Part shown: positions 15,599-21,816 of the stretch, in pieces
Layout of the letters: each line of letters opens with the position of its first letter
Numbering within the stretch: position 1 is the stretch's first letter
Source: Hyphomonadaceae bacterium UBA4763
GTDB taxonomy: Bacteria; Pseudomonadota; Alphaproteobacteria; Caulobacterales; Aquidulcibacteraceae
Direction of reading: 5' to 3'
Length of the DNA: 22,813 bases
Assembly (NCBI GenBank): GCA_002403455.1
Contig: DHHV01000097.1
Coordinates: 1-22,813 of the forward strand
Notes under the pieces: generated by a model
Database searches by the model: none
The model's input: the letters and a program-made list of their open reading frames with translations, nothing else
Told to the model about the DNA's origin: nothing
Program-made: the position numbers and the translations under genes

Positions 15599-17052
15599 GG
15601 GCGCGCCTTTTTGGCCGTCAAGGCGGCGCGCGCCTGGTCTTGATCGGAGAACGGATGCACGACGCCGCCAATGATCTGGCCCGTTTCATGACCCTTGCCG
15701 GCGATGACCAGCACATCGCCGGCCCGCAACATCGCGATTGCCGCGCGAATCGCTTCGGCGCGATCGCCGATCTCGAGCGCGCCCGGACAGCCCTCCAAGA
15801 CCGCCGCGCGGATCGCGCCGGGGTCTTCGCTGCGCGGATTGTCATCGGTGACGATCACGACATCGGCGTGTTTTTCCGCGATCGCGCCCATTTTCGGTCG
15901 CTTGCTCGCATCGCGATCGCCGCCGCAACCGAACACGCAGACCAGCCGATCGCGCGTATGCGGCCGCGCCGCACGCAATAGCGCATCGAGCCCGTCCGGC
16001 GTATGGGCGTAATCGACGAAGACCGGCGCGCCGTCGGCGGTGGCGCCGACCCATTCGATACGGCCTTTGACGCCTTTCAAGCCTTCAAGCGCCGCAAAGA
16101 CGCTCTCCGGGGCCTCTCCCAGGCCGAGCGCCAGCCCCGCCGCCGTGAGGGCGTTCAGCGCCTGAAACTCGCCCATCAGCGGCAGCCGCACGCGGAACGA
16201 GCGCCCGGCCCACAGCAAATCCAATACTTGCGCCGCCGGCTTTGGCGACAGCTCATCGATCTTCAGGTCCCGGCCACGCCAGCCGCAGGTCAGCACCCGC
16301 GCCGCGCGCGCTTGCGCGGCCCCGATAAAAGAATCGCGCGCGGGATCGTCCGCATTCACGACCGCCAGCCCGCCTTGCGGCAGCAGCTCGGAAAACAGCC
16401 GCGTTTTCGCCGCCCGATAGGCGTCCATCGTCTGGTGATAATCGAGATGGTCTTGCGTCAGATTGGTGAAGGCCGCCGCCGCCAGCCGGACATGATCCAA
16501 GCGATATTGGTCGAGCCCATGGGAGGAGGCCTCCAGCGCGACATGGCTGACCTGTTCCTGCGCGAGCAGATCAAGCTCGGCATGGATTTGCACCGGATCG
16601 GGCGTTGTATGCTGCAAGGCGCGCGCGCCATGCGGGCCGATGACGCCCAATGTGCCAAGGCTCGCGGCGCGATGCCCGCCAAACGCCCAGATCTGGCGCA
16701 AGAAATCGACAGTGGAGCTTTTACCATTGGTGCCGGTAACCGCCACGATCGTCGGCGGCTGCTGCGGGAACAACAGGCTCGCCGCGCGCGACAAGGCGAG
16801 CCGCGGCTGCGTTGCCGCGATCGAGACAAGGCCCTGGCTGTCCTCGACATCGCCGCCATGCAGCACCGCGATGGCTCCGGCCGCTTTGGCTTGCGCGATA
16901 AAATCGCGGCCATGGCCCTGGACGCCTTGCAAAGCCGCAAACACGAAGCCTGCGCGGATCTGGCGGCTATCGGCGCTGATCCCGGCAACGGGCGCCGCGC
17001 GCGCAATCCCTGCGTCGGGGAACAGGTCCGAAAGGGTTAATTTTTCGCTCAT
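15595..17052 (-). CDS. murE: MurE, UDP-MurNAc-tripeptide synthetase (meso-DAP type)
   Basis: MurE adds the third stem-peptide residue. The motif DNPRSEDP at 404-411 is the signature for meso-diaminopimelate rather than lysine, as expected for a Gram-negative cell. Other features are the N-terminal GISADSRQIRAGFVFAAL (24-41), the ATP loop VTGTNGKSST (105-114), the LEASSHGLDQYRL substrate motif, and KGHE at 450-453. Length (485) is normal. It overlaps ftsI and murF by ATGA. Confidence 0.97.
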   Translation of the reverse strand: MSEKLTLSDLFPDAGIARAAPVAGISADSRQIRAGFVFAALQGVQGHGRDFIAQAKAAGAIAVLHGGDVEDSQGLVSIAATQPRLALSRAASLLFPQQPPTIVAVTGTNGKSSTVDFLRQIWAFGGHRAASLGTLGVIGPHGARALQHTTPDPVQIHAELDLLAQEQVSHVALEASSHGLDQYRLDHVRLAAAAFTNLTQDHLDYHQTMDAYRAAKTRLFSELLPQGGLAVVNADDPARDSFIGAAQARAARVLTCGWRGRDLKIDELSPKPAAQVLDLLWAGRSFRVRLPLMGEFQALNALTAAGLALGLGEAPESVFAALEGLKGVKGRIEWVGATADGAPVFVDYAHTPDGLDALLRAARPHTRDRLVCVFGCGGDRDASKRPKMGAIAEKHADVVIVTDDNPRSEDPGAIRAAVLEGCPGALEIGDRAEAIRAAIAMLRAGDVLVIAGKGHETGQIIGGVVHPFSDQDQARAALTAKKARP

Positions 17053-18779
17053 GGCTGCTCTTTTGCAGAGTCGGCTGGCGATTGCACGCCCAGAACCGGG
17101 CCGATCCGCGTGATAATGCGCCCGACCGCCGCGGCGCTGGTGGCGCCGCCCGTGGCGCGCGGGGCCCCATCGCTCGCCACTGGCTCATCCAGCATGACCA
17201 TCACGACATAAGCCGGCGCCCAGCCGGGAAACAGGCCAACGAACGAGGCGACATTGCGGTCGCGGTCGCGCCCCCCCTCCTCGTCGAGCTTTTCCGCCGT
17301 GCCGGTTTTGCCCAGCACCTCATAACCCGGAATATCGGCGGCGCGCGCTGTGCCCGTTTCCACCACTGCCCGCAAATAGCCGCGCATCCGCGCCGCAGTT
17401 TCGGCCGACAAGGCGCGCAGTCGTTTGGTCTCTTCGCCCGGTGTTCGGGCGAGCACGGTCAGCTCCGGGATGGTCCCGTCTTGCGCAAACGCCAGATAAG
17501 CGCGCGCCAGCGCCAGGGGCGTCACAGATATGCCATAGCCATACCCGATTTGCGCCAGGGTTTGAGCGCTTGGCTCGCTGGGTAAAATCGGCGCAGCCGA
17601 GCCCGACAGCGCGATCGGCGCTGGCGCGTTGAGGCCCAATAGCCGCCAACCTTGCGCCAATCCGTCCGTGCCCAGCCGCTGCGCGATCATCGCTGGCCCG
17701 ACATTGGAAGAAAAAGTCAACATCTCCTCGATCGACACCGGGTCGTCCCACAGCCGGGAATCCCGCAAAGGCGACGCATTTTGGCGCGGCAGGCCTTGGT
17801 TCAGCGTGAAGGTCTCGTCCGGGGCAATTGCTTGCGCCTCGAGGCCCATCGCGATGGTGATCGGCTTCATGACCGAGCCGAGTTCGTAAGGCTCCACCCA
17901 AGCGCGATTGCGTAATTGGTTGGCCGTTGCGGTGCGAAATGCGGACGGCTGGAAGCTCGGCAGGGACGACAGCGCCAAGATTTCCCCAGTTTTGGCGGAA
18001 ATCACCAACGCCATGCCGCCACTGGCGTTGAACGCAGACATCGCTTGCTGCAATTCCTCTTCGACCGCCGATTGCACAATCAGATCGATTGACAAGTGCA
18101 GGGGCAGGGTCGGCTCAGCCTTCAACCGCGCGTCAAACGCCGCTTCGACGCCGTCGAGGCCCTCACCGTCGTCGCCGACAAATCCAATCAACTGCGCCGC
18201 CAGATGGTCATGCGCATAAGCGCGACGGCGATCTTTTTTCAGCTTAATGCCTGGCAGGCCCAAATCGAGGATCGCCGCCGTTTCACGCGGCGAAACGCCC
18301 CGTTTGATCGCCACAAATCTCGTCCCGCTGTTGGTCAGTTTAACGGCGAGATCGCCGGCGTCGACATCGCCGATGACGCGCGCAACGGCTTGCGCCGTCT
18401 GAACCGGATCCACCACGATCGATGGATCGGCGAAGAGCGTCGGCGTCAACACCGAAGACGCCAGCAATATGCCCGCTCGGTCAACCAAATCCGCGCGCGG
18501 CGGCGCAATCTCGGTGGAAATTGGCTTGGTCGGCGCTTCCGGCGCCGCAATCGGCGCTTGCGCTATGGTCTTCAGCGGCGTGCGCAGCAGCGCGACCGCG
18601 CCAGCCTTGACCGCAATCGCGGCAAAACCCAGCGCCAATGCCGCCCCCGCCCAGAATAACGGGTCGCGCCAGACAACGCGCACCGGCGCAAAATCGACTG
18701 GACGAGGCGCCGATCCCGCCGCTCTCTTGCGCTTTGGCGCCGCCATGGGGGCGTCGAAATCGGGCGTATAGACCATCAT
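17049..18779 (-). CDS. ftsI: FtsI, division-specific transpeptidase (PBP3)
   Basis: FtsI cross-links septal peptidoglycan and is anchored by one membrane segment, here about residues 41-66 after a basic cytosolic tail. The three penicillin-binding motifs are present: SVMK (nucleophile Ser302, Lys305), SSN (357-359) and KTG (491-493). The N-terminal pedestal domain includes the family segment RADLVDRAGILLASS. At 576 residues the length is normal. The gene starts ATGATGG, with the ftsL TGA set between the two in-frame ATGs, so either could be used; the first is chosen since it forms the common ATGA overlap. Confidence 0.97.
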   Translation of the reverse strand: MMVYTPDFDAPMAAPKRKRAAGSAPRPVDFAPVRVVWRDPLFWAGAALALGFAAIAVKAGAVALLRTPLKTIAQAPIAAPEAPTKPISTEIAPPRADLVDRAGILLASSVLTPTLFADPSIVVDPVQTAQAVARVIGDVDAGDLAVKLTNSGTRFVAIKRGVSPRETAAILDLGLPGIKLKKDRRRAYAHDHLAAQLIGFVGDDGEGLDGVEAAFDARLKAEPTLPLHLSIDLIVQSAVEEELQQAMSAFNASGGMALVISAKTGEILALSSLPSFQPSAFRTATANQLRNRAWVEPYELGSVMKPITIAMGLEAQAIAPDETFTLNQGLPRQNASPLRDSRLWDDPVSIEEMLTFSSNVGPAMIAQRLGTDGLAQGWRLLGLNAPAPIALSGSAAPILPSEPSAQTLAQIGYGYGISVTPLALARAYLAFAQDGTIPELTVLARTPGEETKRLRALSAETAARMRGYLRAVVETGTARAADIPGYEVLGKTGTAEKLDEEGGRDRDRNVASFVGLFPGWAPAYVVMVMLDEPVASDGAPRATGGATSAAAVGRIITRIGPVLGVQSPADSAKEQP

Positions 18780-19054
18780 GGTGCGGCTGCGACCGGCTCC
18801 AAGGGGCGCGTTTGCGCGGGCGAGGCCGGCGCAAGGCCCAGCCTTGTGCGCGCCAGCTGCTCAATCCGGCGCGGCGCGGCCAGATGGGCGCGCTCCAATT
18901 CCAGCAATTTGTTGGACTCTTCCAACGTGGCGACCTCCCGCTCCAGCGTGGCGACGCGGTTGCGGGCGCGATCGGCCTCGGTCTTGGCGCGGAAAACCGC
19001 TACCGCCAGCCCCAGAATCAGCACGATCAGAAGAACCCAGACAGCCCGGTTCAT
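18776..19054 (-). CDS. ftsL: FtsL-like cell division protein
   Basis: This 92-residue bitopic protein has a membrane segment at about 4-20 (AVWVLLIVLILGLAVAV), then a heptad-like coiled coil (about 25-60, ARNRVATLEREVATLEESNKLLELERAHL) and a short Ala/Pro-rich tail. FtsL pairs with FtsB in the periplasm and helps activate FtsW-FtsI. Sequence conservation is low in this family, so size, topology and position between rsmH and ftsI carry the call. ATGA overlaps join it to both neighbours. Confidence 0.9.
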   Translation of the reverse strand: MNRAVWVLLIVLILGLAVAVFRAKTEADRARNRVATLEREVATLEESNKLLELERAHLAAPRRIEQLARTRLGLAPASPAQTRPLEPVAAAP

Positions 19055-20070
19055 GCGCGTCGCCGCAAAAGATCGAGCGCTGGTCCCTCCGGCTTCGGCG
19101 CCGAGTGCAGCCGCGCCGGCGCTTGCGTGCGCTCGGCTACCCGCATTTTTGCTGACCGCGCGCGCGGATTGGCGGCAATCTCGGCCGGCGAGGGGGCGAT
19201 AGCCGACCGCCCACCGACGAAAATCGGCGCCGCCGCTGGGCCTATTGTCGGCACATGCCGTGACACGCTGTTCGAACGGCCCTCAGCGTCGGCGAGGAAT
19301 TGCTTGACCATGCGGTCTTCCAGCGAGTGGAACGAGACGACGATCAGCACCCCGCCCGGGGCCAACATCGCCTCGGCCGCCGCCAGCCCAGCGCCCAATT
19401 CGTCCAATTCCTGATTGACGAAGATCCGCAAGGCTTGGAAGCAGCGCGTCGCCGGGTGCGGCCCGATGGCTTTGCGCGGCTGAACCGATTCAATCACCTG
19501 CGCGAGCTGCAAGGTCGTCGCGATCGGCGCCAATGCGCGGGCGGCGACGATTGTTTTGGCGATGCGGCGCGCATTGCGCTCCTCGCCGTAATGGTAAAAC
19601 AAATCCGCGAGATCGGCTTCCGACAAGTGGTTGACGGCGTCGGCGGCGCTCGGCCCCCCCCGCCCCATCCGCATGTCGAGCGGCCCGTCGGCCTGGAACG
19701 AAAAGCCGCGCTCGGCCTCATCGATCTGGAACGACGACACGCCGATATCGAACACCATCGCATGCGGCGCGGGCGCGCCCATCGCCCGCAAGCGCCGCGC
19801 GATTTCCGAAAATCGCCCGCGCTGGAACGAAAACTGGGTCGGGAAGGCGCAAGCCAGCGTCAGCGCCCGCCTTTCGGCTTCCGGGTCGCGGTCAAAGGCG
19901 ATCACCTTCGCCCCCGCCTCCAAAAAAGCGCGCGAATAGCCGCCGCCGCCAAAGGTCGCATCCACGACGATCCCGGCGCGCGGGCCGCCGATGGCGTCGA
20001 GCACTTCGTTCAGCATAACCGGCACATGGGTCATCCGCCGCGGCTCCCGATCCCATTTGAACGCCATCAT
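19051..20070 (-). CDS. rsmH: RsmH (MraW), 16S rRNA m4C1402 methyltransferase
   Basis: RsmH N4-methylates cytidine 1402 of 16S rRNA in the ribosomal P site, using S-adenosylmethionine. The 339-residue chain has HVPVMLNEVLDAI, the SAM loop VVDATFGGGGYSRAFL (35-50), the acidic AFDRDPEA motif, and the RMGRGGPSAADAVN, ARRIAKTIV and SFHSLEDRMVKQFL signatures. The start is the ATG at 20070, which overlaps the mraZ stop (ATGA); a second ATG follows at once (20067). The frame is open upstream but only antisense to conserved mraZ sequence. Confidence 0.97.
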   Translation of the reverse strand: MMAFKWDREPRRMTHVPVMLNEVLDAIGGPRAGIVVDATFGGGGYSRAFLEAGAKVIAFDRDPEAERRALTLACAFPTQFSFQRGRFSEIARRLRAMGAPAPHAMVFDIGVSSFQIDEAERGFSFQADGPLDMRMGRGGPSAADAVNHLSEADLADLFYHYGEERNARRIAKTIVAARALAPIATTLQLAQVIESVQPRKAIGPHPATRCFQALRIFVNQELDELGAGLAAAEAMLAPGGVLIVVSFHSLEDRMVKQFLADAEGRSNSVSRHVPTIGPAAAPIFVGGRSAIAPSPAEIAANPRARSAKMRVAERTQAPARLHSAPKPEGPALDLLRRRA

Positions 20071-20513
20071 GGCTTGGCTCCCGCTACTTGCAATTTGTTC
20101 TTGTTGGCGGCGGCAAAAGCGCGCGCCTCGCGTTCGCGTTGCGCATAGGCGTCCGGCGCCCACACTTGAAATCGATCGCCGAGCCCAACAAACAAGGCCG
20201 TCTTGTCGATCGCCGCATGATCGCTGAAGTCTTTCGGCAAACCGAGCCGCCCGGTCGAATCCAGCGATAATTGCCGCGCCGCGCCGAAAATCGCCTGGGC
20301 GAAAGCGATCCGCGCATCGTCATAAAGATCAAAGCCCTCGATCGAGGCGCTCAGCTTTTCGAGGAACCGCGCGCCGCCGCCTTCCAGAAACGGGCCGTCG
20401 AAACTCATCCAACAGAACACATGCTCCTCCCCGCCCAAAGCGGCGCGAAACGCGCCGGGCAGCGAGACGCGGCCTTTCGAATCAATCGGATGCTCGAACT
20501 TCGAAAGAAACAC
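20067..20513 (-). CDS. mraZ: MraZ, dcw cluster transcriptional regulator
   Basis: MraZ is a ring-forming AbrB-fold DNA-binding protein that represses its own operon by binding TGGG-type direct repeats. The two SpoVT/AbrB-like repeats each show the signature: DSKGRVSLP at 11-19 and DSTGRLGLP at 85-93 in a 148-residue chain. No ATG is available. The GTG at 20513 gives the family-like N-terminus FLSKFEHPIDSKGR and has GGA seven bases before it; a TTG at 20525 would add four residues (152 in all) but lacks a ribosome binding site. It is the first gene of the operon, and four matching operator repeats lie upstream. Confidence 0.93.
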   Translation of the reverse strand: MFLSKFEHPIDSKGRVSLPGAFRAALGGEEHVFCWMSFDGPFLEGGGARFLEKLSASIEGFDLYDDARIAFAQAIFGAARQLSLDSTGRLGLPKDFSDHAAIDKTALFVGLGDRFQVWAPDAYAQREREARAFAAANKNKLQVAGAKP

Positions 20514-20577
20514 GCCACAATCCAAGAAGACCGCCGCGCCCGCAAAGCCGCTGCGCCGCGTTTCGCCTTATGGTTGA

Positions 20578-20611
20578 TGGGATAACATGGGATAAGTTGG
20601 GTTTCAATGGG
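20578..20611. promoter_or_regulatory. MraZ operator: four TGGG repeats at 10-base spacing
   Basis: TGGG occurs at 20578, 20588, 20598 and 20608 on the plus strand, exactly one helical turn apart, the first two within the longer TGGGATAA. Known MraZ sites are TGGGN repeats separated by five bases, so spacing and core both fit. They lie 65-98 bases upstream of the mraZ GTG and read CCCA on the mraZ coding strand. Confidence 0.8.
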
Positions 20612-20620
20612 CCTTTGCCA

Positions 20621-20626
20621 ATTTTA
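20621..20626 (-). promoter_or_regulatory. Possible mraZ-proximal -10 element
   Basis: The minus strand reads TAAAAT here, five of six matches to TATAAT. Transcription would begin near 20614, so the MraZ repeats would cover the first transcribed bases, a good place for repression. No convincing -35 was found at the right distance. Confidence 0.3.
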
Positions 20627-20640
20627 TTTACCATGATTTA

Positions 20641-20668
20641 AGCATAAGCCGTGTTAGGTTCGGAACAA
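20641..20668 (-). promoter_or_regulatory. Possible leftward dcw promoter overlapping a LexA-like box
   Basis: On the minus strand TTGTTC (20668-20663) and TATGCT (20646-20641) are 16 bases apart. The -10 matches four of six positions; the -35 keeps TTG. The -35 falls inside the left LexA-like box. Confidence 0.3.
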
Positions 20669-20677
20669 TATTAGAAC
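20663..20677. promoter_or_regulatory. LexA-like box 1 (GTTC-N7-GTTC)
   Basis: The plus strand has GAAC at 20663 and at 20674, so the minus strand reads GTTC-TAATATT-GTTC. This is an exact match to the direct-repeat consensus known for alphaproteobacterial LexA. It overlaps a candidate leftward promoter toward mraZ. Confidence 0.5.
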
Positions 20678-20685
20678 ATAACGTT

Positions 20686-20714
20686 TTGACGTCGCGAACA
20701 TTAGAACTTTAAGT
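20686..20714 (+). promoter_or_regulatory. Possible rightward promoter overlapping a LexA-like box
   Basis: TTGACG (20686-20691) and TTAAGT (20709-20714) are 17 bases apart. The -35 is good; the -10 matches three of six. The -10 lies inside the right LexA-like box, so a bound LexA would block it. A transcript would run toward the antitoxin gene with a leader of about 140 bases. Confidence 0.28.
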
Positions 20715-20718
20715 GAAC
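20704..20718. promoter_or_regulatory. LexA-like box 2 (GTTC-N7-GTTC)
   Basis: GAAC at 20704 and 20715 on the plus strand gives GTTC-ACTTAAA-GTTC on the minus strand. It lies 41 bases from box 1, close to four helical turns. A further single GAAC half site is at 20696, and the word ATTAGAAC occurs at both 20670 and 20700. Confidence 0.5.
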
Positions 20719-20804
20719 ATTGGAATGGCCGCATGTCCTGCGACAGGGCGGTCTGGCATTGGGGCGATTGCTCTTCCTCGGCCCCGTCGGCGCCGCATGT
20801 GCGC

Positions 20805-20833
20805 TTGACCGAGAGCCCCTGCTTAGCTAAGTT
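20805..20833 (+). promoter_or_regulatory. Possible antitoxin-toxin promoter
   Basis: TTGACC (20805-20810) and TAAGTT (20828-20833) are 17 bases apart, placing a start near 20840 and the GGAGG ribosome binding site (20849-20853) just after it. The -10 overlaps the palindrome described next. Confidence 0.35.
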
Positions 20834-20841
20834 TAGCCAAG
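20822..20841. promoter_or_regulatory. Probable antitoxin operator
   Basis: CTTAGCTAAG (20822-20831) is a perfect 10-base palindrome. The next ten bases, TTTAGCCAAG (20832-20841), repeat it at eight of ten positions. Phd/YefM antitoxins bind short palindromes that overlap their own promoter, so this is the likely autoregulatory site. Confidence 0.45.
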
Positions 20842-20862
20842 CTGCATCGGAGGCCTTCAGCC

Positions 20863-21108
20863 GTGAAAACCGTCAATATGTTGGACGCCAAGACCAACCT
20901 CTCGCGCCTCGTGGAAACGCTTGAAAGCGGCGCCGAGCGCGAAATCATCATCGCCCGCAATGGCAAGCCCGCCGCGCGGCTCTTGCCGATCGAGCCGCCG
21001 CATCCCGGCCCCCGCATCGGCGTCGCGAAGGGGAAGTTTGTGACGCCCGAGCCCGACCCCGCACTCGACGCTGAAATCGCCGCGTTGTTTTTGGGCGAGC
21101 CCGAATGA
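20863..21108 (+). CDS. Phd/YefM-family antitoxin
   Basis: An 81-residue antitoxin that should bind and silence the PIN toxin encoded next and repress their shared promoter. The N-terminal half (MKTVNMLDAKTNLSRLVETLESGAE, then EIIIARNGKPAARLLPI) is the Phd/YefM DNA-binding fold. The C-terminal tail (about 50-81, ending DAEIAALFLGEPE) is Pro- and acid-rich and would be the toxin-binding part. The start is GTG, with GGAGG nine bases upstream; no ATG gives the full fold. Its stop overlaps the toxin ATG (ATGA), typical of coupled translation in such pairs. Confidence 0.92.
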   Translation: MKTVNMLDAKTNLSRLVETLESGAEREIIIARNGKPAARLLPIEPPHPGPRIGVAKGKFVTPEPDPALDAEIAALFLGEPE

Positions 21109-21494
21109 ACCTGTTGCTCGACACCCATATCGCCATCTGGGCGGTAGAGGACAATCCGCGTTTGTCCGCTGCGGCGCGGGCATATTTGCTTGATCCGGCC
21201 GCCAAATTCTTTGTCAGCGTCGCCAGCCTGTGGGAAATCGCCATCAAACACGCCAAGCATGGCGTCAAAGAAATGCCGATGTCCGCCAAAGACGCGCTCG
21301 GCTTTTTTCAATCCTGCGGGTTTGTCATTTTGCCCGTCACGCCGGCGCAAGTTCTGACGTTAGAGCGCCTGCCGCGCCTGCACGACGATCCTTTTGACCG
21401 GTTGATCGTGGCGACGGCGTTGTCTGAGCCCTTTCGGCTCATCACGCACGATCTGCGCTTAGGCGCTTACGGGCCAATGGTGGTTTTGGTGTGA
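21105..21494 (+). CDS. vapC: VapC-type PIN-domain toxin
   Basis: A 129-residue PIN-domain ribonuclease; characterised VapC toxins cut tRNA or rRNA to stop translation. The acidic metal-binding residues are in place: Asp6 (LLLDTHIAIWAV), Glu44 (SLWEIAIKH), Asp98 (HDDPFDRLIVATAL) and Asp116 (LITHDLRL). No disruption is seen, so it should be active unless bound by the antitoxin. It follows the antitoxin gene with a 4-base overlap. The Phd-type antitoxin paired with a PIN toxin is a common variant of the vapBC arrangement. The target RNA cannot be inferred. Confidence 0.93.
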   Translation: MNLLLDTHIAIWAVEDNPRLSAAARAYLLDPAAKFFVSVASLWEIAIKHAKHGVKEMPMSAKDALGFFQSCGFVILPVTPAQVLTLERLPRLHDDPFDRLIVATALSEPFRLITHDLRLGAYGPMVVLV

Positions 21495-21515
21495 GCGCCG
21501 GGTTTCCCCCGCGCC

Positions 21516-21607
21516 TTGTTAAAGCCAGCGTTGCATATGGCGCAACTTTACGCCCATGTTAAACGCACAGGATAATATAATCGCAAAAGGCGCGGCTTGT
21601 TAAACGC
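21516..21607 (+). repeat. Three direct repeats with core TGTTAAA, 40-41 bases apart
   Basis: The repeats are TTGTTAAAGC (from 21516), ATGTTAAACGC (from 21556) and TTGTTAAACGC (from 21597). Each is preceded by a short G+C segment (GCGCC, CGCCC, CGCGGC). Spacings of 40 and 41 bases are near four helical turns, so a bound protein would sit on one face of the DNA. No known site with this consensus comes to mind. Confidence 0.5.
21576..21581 (+). promoter_or_regulatory. Perfect TATAAT hexamer
   Basis: A perfect -10 hexamer lies between repeats 2 and 3. No TTGACA-like -35 is at the normal distance; that position is occupied by the start of repeat 2 (21556). A promoter dependent on a bound activator, or a chance A+T-rich word, would both fit. 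Confidence 0.25.
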
Positions 21608-21816
21608 GGCAGATGATAACAGCGATGAACGGCGAAGCTGCGCCGGCAATCGAATACAACAGCTTGCTGTTTTTCGTGCGTTTCCTGTTGCCCTTACGCC
21701 GCGATCTGTAAATGTGCGCTTCATTCAGGAACACCACTACACGCTTGGATGGATAAAAGAGCGAGCCGGCCATTCGGACCGTATGTGCTGACGCTGGACC
21801 AGGCGGTGTAACCCCC

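Larger units (their letters stand above)
20514..20862. other. Regulatory intergenic region between mraZ and the toxin-antitoxin genes
   Basis: This 349-base divergent region holds no convincing gene. From left to right it contains the mraZ leader, the four MraZ repeats, an A+T-rich stretch (about 20621-20720) with candidate promoters in both directions and two LexA-like boxes, a G+C-rich stretch without recognised sites (20721-20800), and the antitoxin promoter and operator. The A+T-rich composition stands out against the coding DNA on both sides. Confidence 0.8.
21495..21816. other. Convergent intergenic region with phased repeats
   Basis: This 322-base stretch between the toxin gene and the gcvPB stop has no convincing gene and no clear terminator for either neighbour. 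It holds three TGTTAAA-cored repeats, a perfect TATAAT, a small inverted repeat GTTGC/GCAAC (21530-21546), and two short unproven reading frames. One is 21613-21711 on the plus strand (32 residues, hydrophobic SLLFFVRFLLPL followed by RR). The other is 21600-21773 on the minus strand (57 residues, basic middle, hydrophobic C-terminus). Neither has a good ribosome binding site. Confidence 0.6.

Noticed and set aside
16003..17040. 345-codon plus-strand frame antisense to murE
   Set aside because: MurE is intact with all motifs; the antisense frame has no recognisable domain.
20581..20600. DnaA-box-like TTATCCCAT (twice on the minus strand)
   Set aside because: Each differs from TTATCCACA at three positions, and the words are explained by the TGGGATAA MraZ repeats.
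20746..20775. Sigma-54-like TGGCAT...TTGC in the mraZ-antitoxin region
   Set aside because: The two halves are three bases too far apart for the sigma-54 consensus.
20733..20924. 63-codon frame overlapping the antitoxin start
   Set aside because: It overlaps the antitoxin in another frame, has no ribosome binding site and no family-like sequence.
21749..21811. 20-codon frame ending LTLDQAV before the gcvPB stop
   Set aside because: Too short, no ribosome binding site at a usable distance and no recognisable homology; may be chance.
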